Shown: positions 16,918-25,911 of the stretch, one piece after another
Layout of the letters: the number at the start of each line of letters is the position of its first letter
Position numbering within the stretch: the first letter of the stretch is position 1
Assembly (NCBI GenBank): GCA_963794165.1
Contig: CAWCCT010000005.1
Span: 248,001-312,000, forward strand
Source of the DNA: PALSA-350 sp963794165
GTDB lineage: Bacteria; Acidobacteriota; Terriglobia; Terriglobales; Acidobacteriaceae
DNA length: 64,000 nt
Direction: 5' to 3'
Position numbers and translations under genes: made by a program
Notes under the pieces: generated by a model
Told to the model about the DNA's origin: nothing
What the model saw: only the letters and a program-made list of their open reading frames with translations
Databases searched by the model: none

Positions 16918-18423
16918 ATGACAAGCGACGTGAAGGAAGAGACACAACGGCAGACCGCCGCAGTGATCGACGGCGACGGTCAACTCGGCGCAACTCCGCC
17001 GCCGCATCCGACCCCCAAATCCGAAATAGTGGCAGCGCTGCGAAATGTAGAGCTTCTGCAGGGGCTTGCTGAGGACGAATATTACTGGCTCGCGTCGCAC
17101 GGTACCGAACGGGTGGCTTCTCACCGGGCAGTTGTTGTGCGGGAAAACGAACCCGCACACCACCTCAACATAATCCTTCAGGGTGAAGTGAACGTTCATC
17201 GGGCAAATTCGGGCTCGGTATCGTTATTCATCGGGCGTACGGCACGCGTCACGGGAAAACTTCCCTTTTCAAGGATGAAGTTCTGGGGCGCCACAGGCTA
17301 TAGCGCTGGTCATCTGTGGGTGCTCGATATTCACGAGGACCTGTTCCCGGCAATGCTTGCCGCGATTCCTTCTATGGCTCAGATCTGCGTGTCGCTGCTG
17401 CTTGATCGGGTGCGGGATTTCTCCCGCGCCGATCTGCAGGCGGAAAAGCTTGTGGCATTGGGCCAGTTGGCCGCCAACCTGTCTCACGAACTCAACAATC
17501 CAGCATCTTCTGCCCAGCGAGCCGCTCTTAGCCTTTCGTCAAAGATCGACAAAGACCATGAATTGTACCGGTTGGGCCGCCTGTTCGGGTCGGATCAAGA
17601 ACTGGAAGACTACGTCGGCTGGACGGAGCGTGGGTTGCGGTCAATCAAGAAACAGGCCGTCCCGGAATCGGCTGCTCCCAGTCCCTTGTCGGAGAGTGAT
17701 CGTGAGCAGCACTTCATCGAGTGGCTGGAGGCGCATCAGGTTCCCGATGCGTGGGCAGTGGCGCCGGTATTCGCGCAGGCGAACCTGTCCCTTGGCTCGC
17801 TCGATGAGTTGGCCTCGATTGTCAATCCCCGCGCTCTTCCCGCTGCTGTCGCCTGCTTCGCCAATTCTCTCAATGCCCGCAGCATGGTGGCTGCGGTCTC
17901 TGAGTCCTCGAGTCGCATCTTTAACATCATCAACTCGATCAAGGATTACTCCTACATGGACCAGGCTCCGATCCAGAAAATCGATCTGGTGCAGTCCTTG
18001 GAGAATACGCTGACATTGCTTCGCCCACGTTTGCAACACATAGTGATCGTCCGCGATTACGAGCCGGGGGTGCCTCCCGTCACCGCGTACGGTGGAGAAC
18101 TGAGCCAGGTGTGGACCGCACTCATCGAAAACGCCATCGACGCCACCAAAGGGCACGGTACCCTCAAGTTAGTCACTCGACTACAGGGCGACATGGCCTT
18201 TGTCGACATTTGGGATGATGGAGTGGGCATCGAACCTGCTCTCTCTTCGCGTATCTTCGAACCATTTTTCACCACCAAGCCACTGGGGCAAGGGCTGGGC
18301 CTTGGTCTCGACCTGGTGAGGCGGATCATGAGTAAACATTTTGGCTCGGTGGCCATGCAATCAGTCCCACATTCCACCTGTTTTCAGGTGCGGCTCCCGC
18401 TCGATCGGCCGCAAATCTACTAG
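16918..18423 (+). CDS. Histidine kinase with cyclic-nucleotide-like sensor domain
   Basis: 501 residues without membrane segments. Residues ~35-160 resemble a CRP/cNMP-binding beta-barrel (LQGLAEDEYYWLASHGTER, HHLNIILQGEVNVHR). Next is an H-box with the phosphoaccepting His190 (LAANLSHELNNPAS). An HATPase domain follows, with the N-box IENAIDA, G1 DDGVGI, F-box IFEPFFTTKP and G2 GLGLGLDLV. It is a cytosolic sensor kinase. No response regulator is adjacent, so the partner is unknown. The start at 16918 overlaps no other gene. Confidence 0.85.
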   Translation: MTSDVKEETQRQTAAVIDGDGQLGATPPPHPTPKSEIVAALRNVELLQGLAEDEYYWLASHGTERVASHRAVVVRENEPAHHLNIILQGEVNVHRANSGSVSLFIGRTARVTGKLPFSRMKFWGATGYSAGHLWVLDIHEDLFPAMLAAIPSMAQICVSLLLDRVRDFSRADLQAEKLVALGQLAANLSHELNNPASSAQRAALSLSSKIDKDHELYRLGRLFGSDQELEDYVGWTERGLRSIKKQAVPESAAPSPLSESDREQHFIEWLEAHQVPDAWAVAPVFAQANLSLGSLDELASIVNPRALPAAVACFANSLNARSMVAAVSESSSRIFNIINSIKDYSYMDQAPIQKIDLVQSLENTLTLLRPRLQHIVIVRDYEPGVPPVTAYGGELSQVWTALIENAIDATKGHGTLKLVTRLQGDMAFVDIWDDGVGIEPALSSRIFEPFFTTKPLGQGLGLGLDLVRRIMSKHFGSVAMQSVPHSTCFQVRLPLDRPQIY

Positions 18424-18549
18424 CTCCCAAATCGGGCAAAATCAGAACGATCAATGAGCCCGGTAAAGACGTCAGGTTGAGGTAGCAGCGTACAGGAAAT
18501 CCGGTTACCCAGCCCTTCCGAGGCTGTGTGAGAACCTCCTGGACAAGAG

Positions 18550-18719
18550 GATGGGTGCCCCAGGTCTCGCTTTTGAGACCTGGGATCCTCCACGCAGGTG
18601 CGGATCGATTGAATTCTCACACACACTCAAAGCCCAGATGGAGTGTGCGTGAGAACTCGGATCCGCCGGCATTTGAGTGAAGGATCCCAGGTCTCAAAGC
18701 GAGACCTGGGGCACCCATC
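18550..18719. repeat. Inverted repeat (GGGTGCCCCA family)
   Basis: Arms ATGGGTGCCCCAGGTCTCGC (18551) and its complement GCGAGACCTGGGGCACCCAT (18699-18718) enclose further shorter palindromes (GTCTCGCTTTTGAGAC and a GGATCC-rich middle). A sister element with different inner sequence occurs at 22292-22433. It occupies the 361-bp gap 18424-18784, which has no credible gene. Confidence 0.85.
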
Positions 18720-18784
18720 ACCTTATCCAGGGGGAGGCCATTTTTAAAATTTGATATTTTTGGGCCTTTTCGTGGATTGGCAGG

Positions 18785-19444
18785 TCAACGGGGGTGGACA
18801 AAGGGGTTCTTCTTGATAGAGAAACCCAGTCTCAGGTCTGGAACAGAACCGCAGACGGGGACGTGAGGGGCCGCCGGCGGTGCTTGCGAAGAGCTAAAGG
18901 GGTTTGCGAAGGTGGACCGGCCGGGGCCAGGGTTCGGAGGCGCGTCTTCCGTTGAGCTGGGAGCGGGGACGGCAGGCGAATCTTCTTCCTTGTTAAGCCA
19001 AGCAGCCTCATAGATTTGCGCGGGGGAGGATTTTTTCTCCGAAGACTTGGGGGGGCGGTCAGGGATGAGGTTTTGCATGGCCACGATCATGGAGAGGGCC
19101 TTGACCTGGCCGGTGATGCTGCCTCGGGTCATCTCGGGGCTGAGGTTGGCGATTTCCCAGAGGCGGGCCAGTACTTGTTCGCGGTCCAGGTTTAGCCGGC
19201 GTTGTCCGTCCACGGCACGCCGGGACAGGTCGGCCTCTTGCTGGACGAGCTGTTGCCGCACGGCAGCGCGGTGCTCGAGCATGAAAGCGTGGACACGGGG
19301 CTTGGCTTTGGTGTAGGCGGCGGAGTCGGGGTTGAGGCCGACGGCTTCAGCGGCTTGACGGTCGGTCATGGCGCCAGAGAGAACCAGACGGGCAAAGGCT
19401 ATTTCCTGATCGGTGATGGGATCGCTGACTTCGTTTTTGGGCAT
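18785..19444 (-). CDS. Terminase-small-subunit-like HTH protein
   Basis: 219 residues from ATG 19444, which has AGGAG six or seven bases upstream; a longer frame to 19528 lacks a ribosome site. Residues ~10-75 resemble a terminase small subunit HTH (DPITDQEIAFARLVLSGAM, TDRQAAEAVGLNPDSAAYTKAK). A charged coiled-coil segment follows, then a long Pro/Ser-rich low-complexity tail. No large terminase subunit, capsid or integrase gene is near, so it is not part of a visible prophage. It may be a domesticated or orphan DNA-binding protein; function unproven. Confidence 0.6.
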   Translation of the reverse strand: MPKNEVSDPITDQEIAFARLVLSGAMTDRQAAEAVGLNPDSAAYTKAKPRVHAFMLEHRAAVRQQLVQQEADLSRRAVDGQRRLNLDREQVLARLWEIANLSPEMTRGSITGQVKALSMIVAMQNLIPDRPPKSSEKKSSPAQIYEAAWLNKEEDSPAVPAPSSTEDAPPNPGPGRSTFANPFSSSQAPPAAPHVPVCGSVPDLRLGFSIKKNPFVHPR

Positions 19445-19479
19445 AGGTGGCTCCTGGAATTTGAAATGTGGACGGGCAT

Positions 19480-19502
19480 AAAAAATCCCGCGGCTGCGGG
19501 AT
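19480..19502 (-). terminator. Rho-independent terminator in the leader of the HTH gene
   Basis: On the minus strand ATCCCGC-AGCC-GCGGGAT (7-bp stem) is followed directly by six T. It lies 36 bp before the HTH gene's ATG. It would stop transcription arriving from the right and could act as an insulator or attenuator for that gene. Confidence 0.7.
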
Positions 19503-19887
19503 GGTTGGATTGCCTTATTTTGTGACAAGGATCGAGTGGGACACCGGACAGCGGTGAAGCTGTCCTTCGCTCGCGCCTAAGGCCGAAACTACTGGCAACT
19601 GCCGACTAGCGAGCGGAGACGCGAGAGTCCGCCGGCTGCCGAAATCGTCTGCTAACAGGATATAACGCCCGGGAAAGCGGATTTGGCCGCCGAGAGCTCT
19701 TTTTTAAGCGCAGGTTATTGTTCGGAAGTTACTTTTGGGTGAGGGTGCCGGTTTATTTCGGATGTGCGTCAAGGCCCGGAGGGCCGTCTCCTAAACGTGA
19801 GCCCAGCCCGGAAGGGCTGGGTATTGGCGGCAAAACCCGGGCGCCGTAGGCGCGGCACTCTACCGCGCCCTACCCCAACAAAACCTA
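19503..19887. other. Intergenic region with GC-rich palindromes
   Basis: No gene seen. At about 19770-19856 are short palindromes AGGCCCGGAGGGCC, CCCAGCCCGGAAGGGCTGGG and GCGCCGTAGGCGC in series, a pattern typical of acidobacterial intergenic spacers. The stretch 19560-19700 has several GC-rich inverted segments but no recognisable tRNA or known RNA fold. Confidence 0.4.
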
Positions 19888-20418
19888 TTACTTAACCCCT
19901 TTATCCGGATCCCAAACGCCCTGCAGCTTGCGCACATAAACCATCTGCCCTATGTGGTAGGCGTTGTGCGTGCCGACGTGTGCAATCCGTGAAGCCCACA
20001 GCGCGATCTTCGCGTCGTCAGCGGCTTCCACCGCCTGCTCCCAATCCGTCATCACCTGGTCGAGCTGCCTGACTGTTTGATCCCAGCTCTTGGCATCAAA
20101 GTCGTTGAAGGTCTCGTCATTGTTCCCATCGAACTTAGCCGGCTGCTCGCCTTTGAACTTGGCCAGGGACTCACGATCCCAGAACACCAGGTGATTCGCC
20201 AACTGGCCGACAGAGTGATTTCCACTCTTGTCGGTCCAACTCGCCTGGGCCGGCGTCAGGCCTGCGACTGCGGTATTCGCCGGCACGAACCACTCTGCCT
20301 TGTTATGTGTCGAACGTAACTGTTCCAGCAGTACAGTCTTCAGTGTCATCGGCTTCTGCTGCTGCGCAAATGTAAGTGTCGATAGCGACAGCACTACGCC
20401 CACCAAAACGCGTCTCAT
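19888..20418 (-). CDS. DinB-family protein with signal peptide
   Basis: 176 residues. A signal peptide (MRRVLVGVVLSLSTLTFA) precedes a DinB-like four-helix bundle: GQLANHLVFWDRESLAKFKG with the first His, and THNAYHIGQMVYVRKLQG with the distal His pair, matching the metal-binding triad of this family. Members are thiol-transferase-like or damage-induced; a specific activity cannot be assigned. It is probably periplasmic because of the signal. The HxlR remnant ends just upstream. Confidence 0.85.
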   Translation of the reverse strand: MRRVLVGVVLSLSTLTFAQQQKPMTLKTVLLEQLRSTHNKAEWFVPANTAVAGLTPAQASWTDKSGNHSVGQLANHLVFWDRESLAKFKGEQPAKFDGNNDETFNDFDAKSWDQTVRQLDQVMTDWEQAVEAADDAKIALWASRIAHVGTHNAYHIGQMVYVRKLQGVWDPDKGVK

Positions 20419-20479
20419 TTTTTATCTCCTGGCACTCCATTGGGTAGAGTCTCACGAAATGCCGGATGCCCCAGGTCGT

Positions 20480-20790
20480 TTTTGAGGATTCTCGAAATCT
20501 GGTTCGAGCCTTTTCGATCGCTTCGCGATGCTGCTCGGCCCAGATCCACACGCCACAAAACGCCTCTCCCAGGCTGTGGCGAGGGCGGTTAGTTCGTATT
20601 CGACCCTGGGAGGGATCACGGGGACACAGTGCGCGACACCAGTCCGTCGGCTTCCATCTGGCGGAGGGTTTTGGTCAGCATCTTCTGGCTCACGCCTCCG
20701 ATGAACTCGCCCAACCGAGTGAAGCGCATCCGGCCATGTTCCTCGAGCGCCTCCAGCACCAGCAGGGTCCACGGGTGAGCGCCCGGCGTT
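20480..20790 (-). pseudogene. HxlR-family regulator remnant (5' lost, two frameshifts)
   Basis: Three frames together spell an HxlR winged helix: HPWTLLVLEALEEHGRMRF, GVSQKMLTKTLRQMEADGL, VSRTV (then a shift near 20625) VIPPRVEYELTAL (then a shift near 20585) SLGEAFCGVWIWAEQHREAI. Each block sits in the family's normal order. The first ~20 residues, including the usual conserved Cys, are missing. Facing it across about 45 bp is a truncated hydrolase, so the lost 5' ends of both genes probably went in one deletion. Non-functional. Confidence 0.75.
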
Positions 20791-20832
20791 TCGCCCCACG
20801 ACCCGGATGCGTCACCGATACAGTTACAGAAA

Positions 20833-21067
20833 CTGCCTTTCCTCCCGCCGGTCTTTATCGCGACAGCGGTAGACGACGTTTTGCGCGACGAGGGCCTCAC
20901 ATATGCGGACAAGATGCAGGCGGCCGGGGTGAGTGTGACCCGCCTGCACGCTCCGGATATGCACGCAACTTTCCAGTACATCCTACGACTTTGCCCCGGA
21001 CCCCCAGCGTGACGAGGCACTCAGCCAGTTCGCAGGCTGGTTACGGAAGACAATGCCTGCTCTCTAG
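20833..21067 (+). pseudogene. Alpha/beta hydrolase C-terminal remnant
   Basis: The frame from 20833 reads LPFLPPVFIATAVDDVLRDE, then YADKMQAAGVSVTRLHAPDMHATFQ, which fits the late region of an Aes-type alpha/beta hydrolase (the catalytic Asp in VDDVLRDE; the usual His lies in the next block). After a one-base shift near 20980 it continues as YDFAPDPQRDEALSQFAGWL and stops at 21067. The first ~200 residues with the nucleophile are gone. The remnant ends inside the stop of the next gene on the other strand. Confidence 0.75.
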
Positions 21068-21534
21068 TGGTGGCCTCCTCCGCCATGCTCGCCGCCGCCG
21101 CCGCCGCCGCTTGGGTGACCGCCGCCCGTTCCGGGGCCAGGGGCATGTTCACCGGCGCCATCATGGCCGGCATTGCCCACATGCCCATTCCCGTCCCGCG
21201 CTTCGTTTGCGTGGAAATTGTTGTAAGGCTGCTCCCCGTGTGCGGGATAGGGTCCGTGGTATCCGTGACGAGGATCGTAGTGATTGTCGACGTGACCATA
21301 AAATCCGTGCGGACCATGAAACCAGGGGCCGGCCCCGATGAATATTCCCCCCACGAACCAATCCGGGCCATAGTAGCCATAGGGTGCGCAATTATACGGA
21401 GCGTAATCGTAATAGCCATACGGACACACCGGTGCTACGCCGATGTTGACGGATACCTGCGCGGGCGCACTAGAAAAGCAGCTCACTGCGGCTGCAGCGA
21501 GAGCAGAAATTGCAAGTGCTTTCAAATGACGCAT
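21064..21534 (-). CDS. Secreted Gly/His/Tyr-rich protein
   Basis: 156 residues with a signal peptide (MRHLKALAISALAAAAVS, Cys at 19 possibly lipidated: AAAVSC). The mature part is low-complexity: CPYGYYDYAPYNCAPYGYYG, WFVGGIFIGAGPWFHGPHGF and a tail of glycines and histidines. Proteins of this YXWGXW-like class are secreted and structurally undefined. The His-rich tail could bind metals (inference). GGAGGAATAA before the ATG is a good ribosome site. It overlaps the 3' end of the hydrolase remnant by four bases. Confidence 0.75.
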   Translation of the reverse strand: MRHLKALAISALAAAAVSCFSSAPAQVSVNIGVAPVCPYGYYDYAPYNCAPYGYYGPDWFVGGIFIGAGPWFHGPHGFYGHVDNHYDPRHGYHGPYPAHGEQPYNNFHANEARDGNGHVGNAGHDGAGEHAPGPGTGGGHPSGGGGGGEHGGGGHH

Positions 21535-21654
21535 TTATTCCTCCTGTTCACCACCTCGTTAGAACCTGAACTGCTGGGGAAAGTTGTGTGATGTTGCAAA
21601 ATGACGCGGTGCACCGAGGTTGTTATTCTCGTTGCGACCACTTTTGAGGTGAAC

Positions 21655-22230
21655 ATGGCCACATTCATCGATGCCATTGATGTAAAACGCAAGATGTTCG
21701 TTGAACTTGAAAACATTCCCTTTCACTGCCTGGATGCGGAAATTTCCACTCCCACCGCCAGGGGCGGACAGACCCTGGTCCGTCTCAAGATGCGTAACAT
21801 GCTCACCCGCGCTGTCTTTGACAAGACTTTCAAAGCCGGTGACAAGTTTAGGGAACCGGACCTGCAGACGGTCGAGGCCTCTTACCTCTACAGCGACGGA
21901 GATGGTTCCTACTTCCTCGACCAGGAGAGCTTTGACACCCTCGCGCTCGGCCAGCAGATGGTTGGTGACGCGTTGGACCTTCTGGTGGAAGGCGTCCTTA
22001 TTCGAATAGACAAGTACAACGGCAATCCTATCGGCCTACAGTTGCCGGCCCAGGTGGAACTGGCTGTCACCTATACCGAACCGGCGGTCCGTGGAGACAC
22101 GGCGAGCGGAAGCGTAACCAAGCCAGCCAAATTGGAAACGGGCATTGAGATTCGCGTTCCCGTCTTTATTAAGGAAGGGGAGAAGATCAAGGTGGATACA
22201 GAAACGAGGCAATTCGCCGGGCGAGCCTGA
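21655..22230 (+). CDS. Elongation factor P-like protein, YeiP/EfpL type
   Basis: 191 residues from ATG 21655; an earlier ATG at 21601 would add an unsupported stretch. All three EF-P domains are present, ending ETGIEIRVPVFIKEGEKIKV. The domain I loop is STPTARGGQTLVRLKM with Arg36 where canonical EF-P carries the modified Lys34. The SPTARGxxTL pattern is that of the YeiP/EfpL paralogue. EF-P-type factors relieve ribosome stalling. No lysine-modifying enzyme (EpmA/B) or EarP is nearby. I infer an EfpL-like paralogue; a second, canonical efp should exist elsewhere. Confidence 0.75.
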   Translation: MATFIDAIDVKRKMFVELENIPFHCLDAEISTPTARGGQTLVRLKMRNMLTRAVFDKTFKAGDKFREPDLQTVEASYLYSDGDGSYFLDQESFDTLALGQQMVGDALDLLVEGVLIRIDKYNGNPIGLQLPAQVELAVTYTEPAVRGDTASGSVTKPAKLETGIEIRVPVFIKEGEKIKVDTETRQFAGRA

Positions 22231-22291
22231 GCCGAATTCGGTCGCGCGAGATGGTAACGCGGCGCGTGCCTGGTTCCCAGACGAAAGCCGA

Positions 22292-22433
22292 GTGCCCCAC
22301 ATCTCGCTCGTTTTTCGCGAGATGTGGGATACCACTGCACCCTCCCTCTAACTCTTGATTGATTCGATGCACTGAGTTGGTCAACATTGGTGGTATCCCA
22401 CATCTCGCGAAAAACGAGCGAGATGTGGGGCAC
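22292..22433. repeat. Inverted repeat (GTGCCCCACATCTCGC family)
   Basis: Arms GTGCCCCACATCTCGCTCG (22292) and its complement CGAGCGAGATGTGGGGCAC (22415-22433) are perfect over at least 20 bp and are extended inward by TTTTTCGCGAGATGTGGGATACCA and its complement. It is related to 18550-18719 by its GTGCCCCA ends, with a partial copy near 54820. Confidence 0.85.
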
Positions 22434-22585
22434 CCGGCCTTCGTCAAGGAACCAAGGGCGAAACCCAGTTAGCGGTGCTGTTCAATTTCGGACGGACAAC
22501 GTCAGTTATGGACAGGACCTGCCGGTTCCTCGCAGCTAAATCGCGCCTTTTCAATCCTTCCATTATTCTGGCTGCGGCGCCCGGA

Positions 22586-25018
22586 ATGCTTACAAACCTA
22601 AATATGCTGGTCGATCTGAAATACGCCTGGAGGCGCTTGGTCAAATCACCAGGCTTCGCCCTCACCGCCATTCTCACCCTCGCCCTGGGTATCGGCGCCA
22701 ACGCCGTAGTGTTCAGCGTTTTGAACGCGTTAGTTTTTCACACGCTCAATGTGCCCGATGCGCAGAATCTGCGTTCCATTGAAGAGGCCGGTCAATCCTT
22801 GAATTCGTATCCCGATTATCAGGATCTGCGCGATCGCAACCGGAGCTTCGCGGGCGTTCTGGCGTTCAATCTGACTGAAGCAGGGTTGGACACCGGCAAC
22901 GACCCTTCCCGTGTCTGGCTCTATGAAGCTAGCGGAAACTACTTCGATACTTTGCGAGTGAAGCCTTATCTCGGCCGCTTCTTTCACGCCTCCGATGAGC
23001 ATGGCCCCAACAGCAGTCCGTATGTCGTGCTTAGTTATGCGTACTGGCGTAGCCACTTCGGTGGGGATCCGACAGTCGTGGGGCGCGCGGTTCAACTGAA
23101 CAAGCGCCCCTTCACGGTGCTTGGCGTTGCTGCGCCGGAGTTCCGCGGCACGGAGCTATTCTTTTCCCCGGCTCTTTGGGTTCCGCTCGTGGACCAGGAG
23201 CAAGTAGAGGGTTTTAATGGGCTGAAAGAGCGAACTGGGCGCAGCTTGTGGCTCGTGGGCCGCCTAAAGCCTGGAGTGACCGCGGCACAGACGGATGCCG
23301 ATCTACGTTTGATTGCGACATTCCTGAACAAGACATACCCAACCGATGACGACGGGCTAACCTTCTCCCTGGCGCGCCCCGGACTCCTGGGCAATCTGCT
23401 GGGCCGCCCGGTCCGCGCTTTCGTGGCCGGCCTGATGCTGCTAGCGGGGCTGATTCTATTGGCGGCCTGTGCTAATCTGGGCAGCCTTTTCGCTGCCCGC
23501 GCCACAGACCGCTCCCGCGAGATTGCCCTGCGCATGGCGCTGGGGTCGACACGCCGCCACATTCTGCGCCAGCTTCTCACCGAGGCCATTCTGGTTGCGT
23601 TGACCGGTGGGGTCGCGGGCATTGCCGGCAGCCTGGTCCTGTTGCGGGCATTAAGCGCCTGGCAGCCGCTCCCGAGTGTCCCCATACACCTGCCCATGCG
23701 CCCGGATGCGTTGACCTACACTTTTGCCCTGTTGTTAGCACTGGCCAGCGGCCTTATTTTTGGCCTGGTTCCGGTCCGCCAGATACTCAGGGCTGATCCA
23801 TGGCAGGTGGTGAAGACAGGCTCGGCAACGGCGGCCGGCAACCGGTGGTTTGGCATGCGCGACGGATTGCTGGTGTTGCAGATTGCATTATGCGCTGTGC
23901 TGGTTACGTCTTCGCTGGTCGCGGTACGCGGCCTGATGCGATCGCTGCATAGCAATCTGGGTTTTGAGCCACAGCACGCGCTGGTAATCAGCACTGACCT
24001 CAACATGGCGGGCTACCACGGCGACAAGGTGCCGGTGATGCAGCGGCGCATGCTGGATGCTGTCGCGAACATTCCAGGAGTCGCCTCCGCAGGGTTAATC
24101 GATTACATTCCGCTGGGCCTGGGCTGGAACGACTCCGCGATCTTCACCAGCAGCACTACCGATCTACGGGAATCTAACAAGATCGCCGATGCCTCGACCT
24201 ATTCCGTTTCCCCAGGATACTTTCAAGCAGCGGGCACGGCCGTGCTGGCGGGCAGGACGATCACCTGGCATGACGATAAGAACGCGCCTAAAGTAGCAGT
24301 GGTCAATCGTGAATTTGCCCGCCAGGTGTTTGGCTCGATCACCCAGGCGGTTGGCGGTTATTTCAAGACCAATGCCGGCGCCCGGATCGAGGTGGCCGGC
24401 GTGGTGGAGGACGGAAAGCATAAGACGCTAACCGAAGACCCGCGTCCTGCGTTCTTCCTGCCCATCCTGCAATCGCCCTCCACCGCCGCCTGGTTGGTGG
24501 TGAGGTCCAACGGCGATCCGCAGCAACTGGCGGCAAGCGTGCACGACACCTTGCGAGGGCTGGACCCGGGGCTGCCGCTCACCATCATGACCTGGCAAAA
24601 GGAGCTGGACAGCGCCTTGTTCGCGGCCCGCACGGCAACCGTCTCATTAGGAATTCTGGGCGTACTCGGTGGGATGCTGGCGGTTACTGGTATCTTCGGC
24701 ATGGCCTCTTACTCAGTGAGCAAGCGGCTGCGGGAACTTGGCATTCGCGTCGCCCTGGGGGCCCGGTCCATAGAAGTATTACAGGCGGCCCTGGGAAAAA
24801 CGTTCCGGATATTGGTAACAGGCGCAGTGGCAGGTTTGCTGCTGGGTATGGCCGCCACCCGCGTGCTCTCCTACATTGTGTATCAGGCGACGCCGCGGGA
24901 CCCGGCGGTGCTCGCAGGAGTACTGGTCACAATGCTTCTTCTTGGCCTGCTGGCCGCTTTCGGTCCGGCCCGGCGTGCTTTGGTGATTGATCCGGCAATC
25001 CTGTTGCGTGAACAGTGA
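22586..25018 (+). CDS. MacB/FtsX-type ABC transporter permease (acidobacterial duplicated permease)
   Basis: 810 residues from ATG 22586. It has two repeats of the MacB-PCD plus FtsX module with ten or so membrane segments. Each half begins after the usual KSPGFALTAILTLALGIGAN segment, has a long periplasmic domain (LVSYAYWRSHFGGDPTVVG style: YVVLSYAYWRSHFGG) and ends in the four-helix FtsX block (FAARATDRSREIALRMALGS, YSVSKRLRELGIRVALGA). No ATPase gene is adjacent, hence 'orphan'. The class is abundant in Acidobacteria; substrates are unknown. A longer frame from 22475 would add an N-terminus with no ribosome site. Confidence 0.88.
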   Translation: MLTNLNMLVDLKYAWRRLVKSPGFALTAILTLALGIGANAVVFSVLNALVFHTLNVPDAQNLRSIEEAGQSLNSYPDYQDLRDRNRSFAGVLAFNLTEAGLDTGNDPSRVWLYEASGNYFDTLRVKPYLGRFFHASDEHGPNSSPYVVLSYAYWRSHFGGDPTVVGRAVQLNKRPFTVLGVAAPEFRGTELFFSPALWVPLVDQEQVEGFNGLKERTGRSLWLVGRLKPGVTAAQTDADLRLIATFLNKTYPTDDDGLTFSLARPGLLGNLLGRPVRAFVAGLMLLAGLILLAACANLGSLFAARATDRSREIALRMALGSTRRHILRQLLTEAILVALTGGVAGIAGSLVLLRALSAWQPLPSVPIHLPMRPDALTYTFALLLALASGLIFGLVPVRQILRADPWQVVKTGSATAAGNRWFGMRDGLLVLQIALCAVLVTSSLVAVRGLMRSLHSNLGFEPQHALVISTDLNMAGYHGDKVPVMQRRMLDAVANIPGVASAGLIDYIPLGLGWNDSAIFTSSTTDLRESNKIADASTYSVSPGYFQAAGTAVLAGRTITWHDDKNAPKVAVVNREFARQVFGSITQAVGGYFKTNAGARIEVAGVVEDGKHKTLTEDPRPAFFLPILQSPSTAAWLVVRSNGDPQQLAASVHDTLRGLDPGLPLTIMTWQKELDSALFAARTATVSLGILGVLGGMLAVTGIFGMASYSVSKRLRELGIRVALGARSIEVLQAALGKTFRILVTGAVAGLLLGMAATRVLSYIVYQATPRDPAVLAGVLVTMLLLGLLAAFGPARRALVIDPAILLREQ

Positions 25019-25160
25019 TGCGTTAGAGCAATTTGAACGCAAGTCTTTGGATGCAGGGAAGCCGGACGTCCATGCCCTCCTGTTTACTATTTGGATTTGG
25101 CAGCCGGGAGTGTAATATCCCAGCGAATGCATTTCGCGGGCTACATACACGGAGGATTCC

Positions 25161-25910
25161 ATGTCCGATATTTCCGTCGGCGCCGAAGCATCCAAGCCGC
25201 TAAGTCAATGGGAGCGCGTGCTCGATACGTTCATCGCCCCCTCGAAGACCTTCACCGACATTCTGCGAGACACAAGCTGGTGGCTGCCCTGGCTGCTGGG
25301 CGCTCTGTTCACGCTGAGCTTTGGCGTAACAGTCCAGCAGAAGATTGGCTGGGACAAGACGTACAACAATATTTTGCTGCAGAGCTCGCAGTCCCAGTTG
25401 GATAGGCTTTCGCAGCTTCCGCCGGATCAGCAAGCGAGACAGAAAGCGATCGGAGCGTCGTTCGTAAAATACATTTTTTGGTCGACGCCGCTTCTGGGGC
25501 TGCTTTTTGCGGCGATCGCAGCCAGCGTTCTACTGGCGACGATGAATTTCGGGTTAGGTGGCCATGCGACATTTCCCCAGATGTTTGCGGTGTGGATGTA
25601 CGCGACACTGCCATTCCTGATTCAGGGAATTCTCTCGATGGTTACCATCTTTGCCGGGCTCGACCCAGACTCCTTCAATCTGAAAAATCCGGTAGGCACT
25701 AACCTGGGATATTTCCTGCCTCTGGATTCGCCCAAGTGGTTGATGGCGTTCGGCACCGCCATTGACGTCCTGACGATATGGGTGCTGATCCTTCTCACCA
25801 TTGGCTGCGCCAAGGTGGCAAGAATCAAGACGAGCACCGCAGCCATAGGGGTGTGGGGCTGGTGGATCCTGATCACGTTGGTGAAGATAGGTTCGGCCGC
25901 GATCTTCTAA
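25161..25910 (+). CDS. Yip1-family integral membrane protein
   Basis: 249 residues with a short cytosolic N-terminus (SQWERVLDTFIAPSKTFTDI, the conserved FxxPxxTF motif of bacterial Yip1 proteins) and five to six hydrophobic segments, including WLPWLLGALFTLSFGV, TPLLGLLFAAIAASVLLA, LPFLIQGILSMVTIFA and IGVWGWWILITLVKIGSA. Role unknown. ATG 25161 is preceded by ACGGAGGATTCC. It ends one base from the convergent SRPBCC gene. Confidence 0.85.
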   Translation: MSDISVGAEASKPLSQWERVLDTFIAPSKTFTDILRDTSWWLPWLLGALFTLSFGVTVQQKIGWDKTYNNILLQSSQSQLDRLSQLPPDQQARQKAIGASFVKYIFWSTPLLGLLFAAIAASVLLATMNFGLGGHATFPQMFAVWMYATLPFLIQGILSMVTIFAGLDPDSFNLKNPVGTNLGYFLPLDSPKWLMAFGTAIDVLTIWVLILLTIGCAKVARIKTSTAAIGVWGWWILITLVKIGSAAIF

Positions 25911-25911
25911 C

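Noticed and set aside
22475..22585. Longer start of the first ABC permease
   Set aside because: The added residues are not like the family N-terminus and have no ribosome site.
25019..25160. Additional gene between the permease and Yip1
   Set aside because: Only short frames without ribosome sites or family features.
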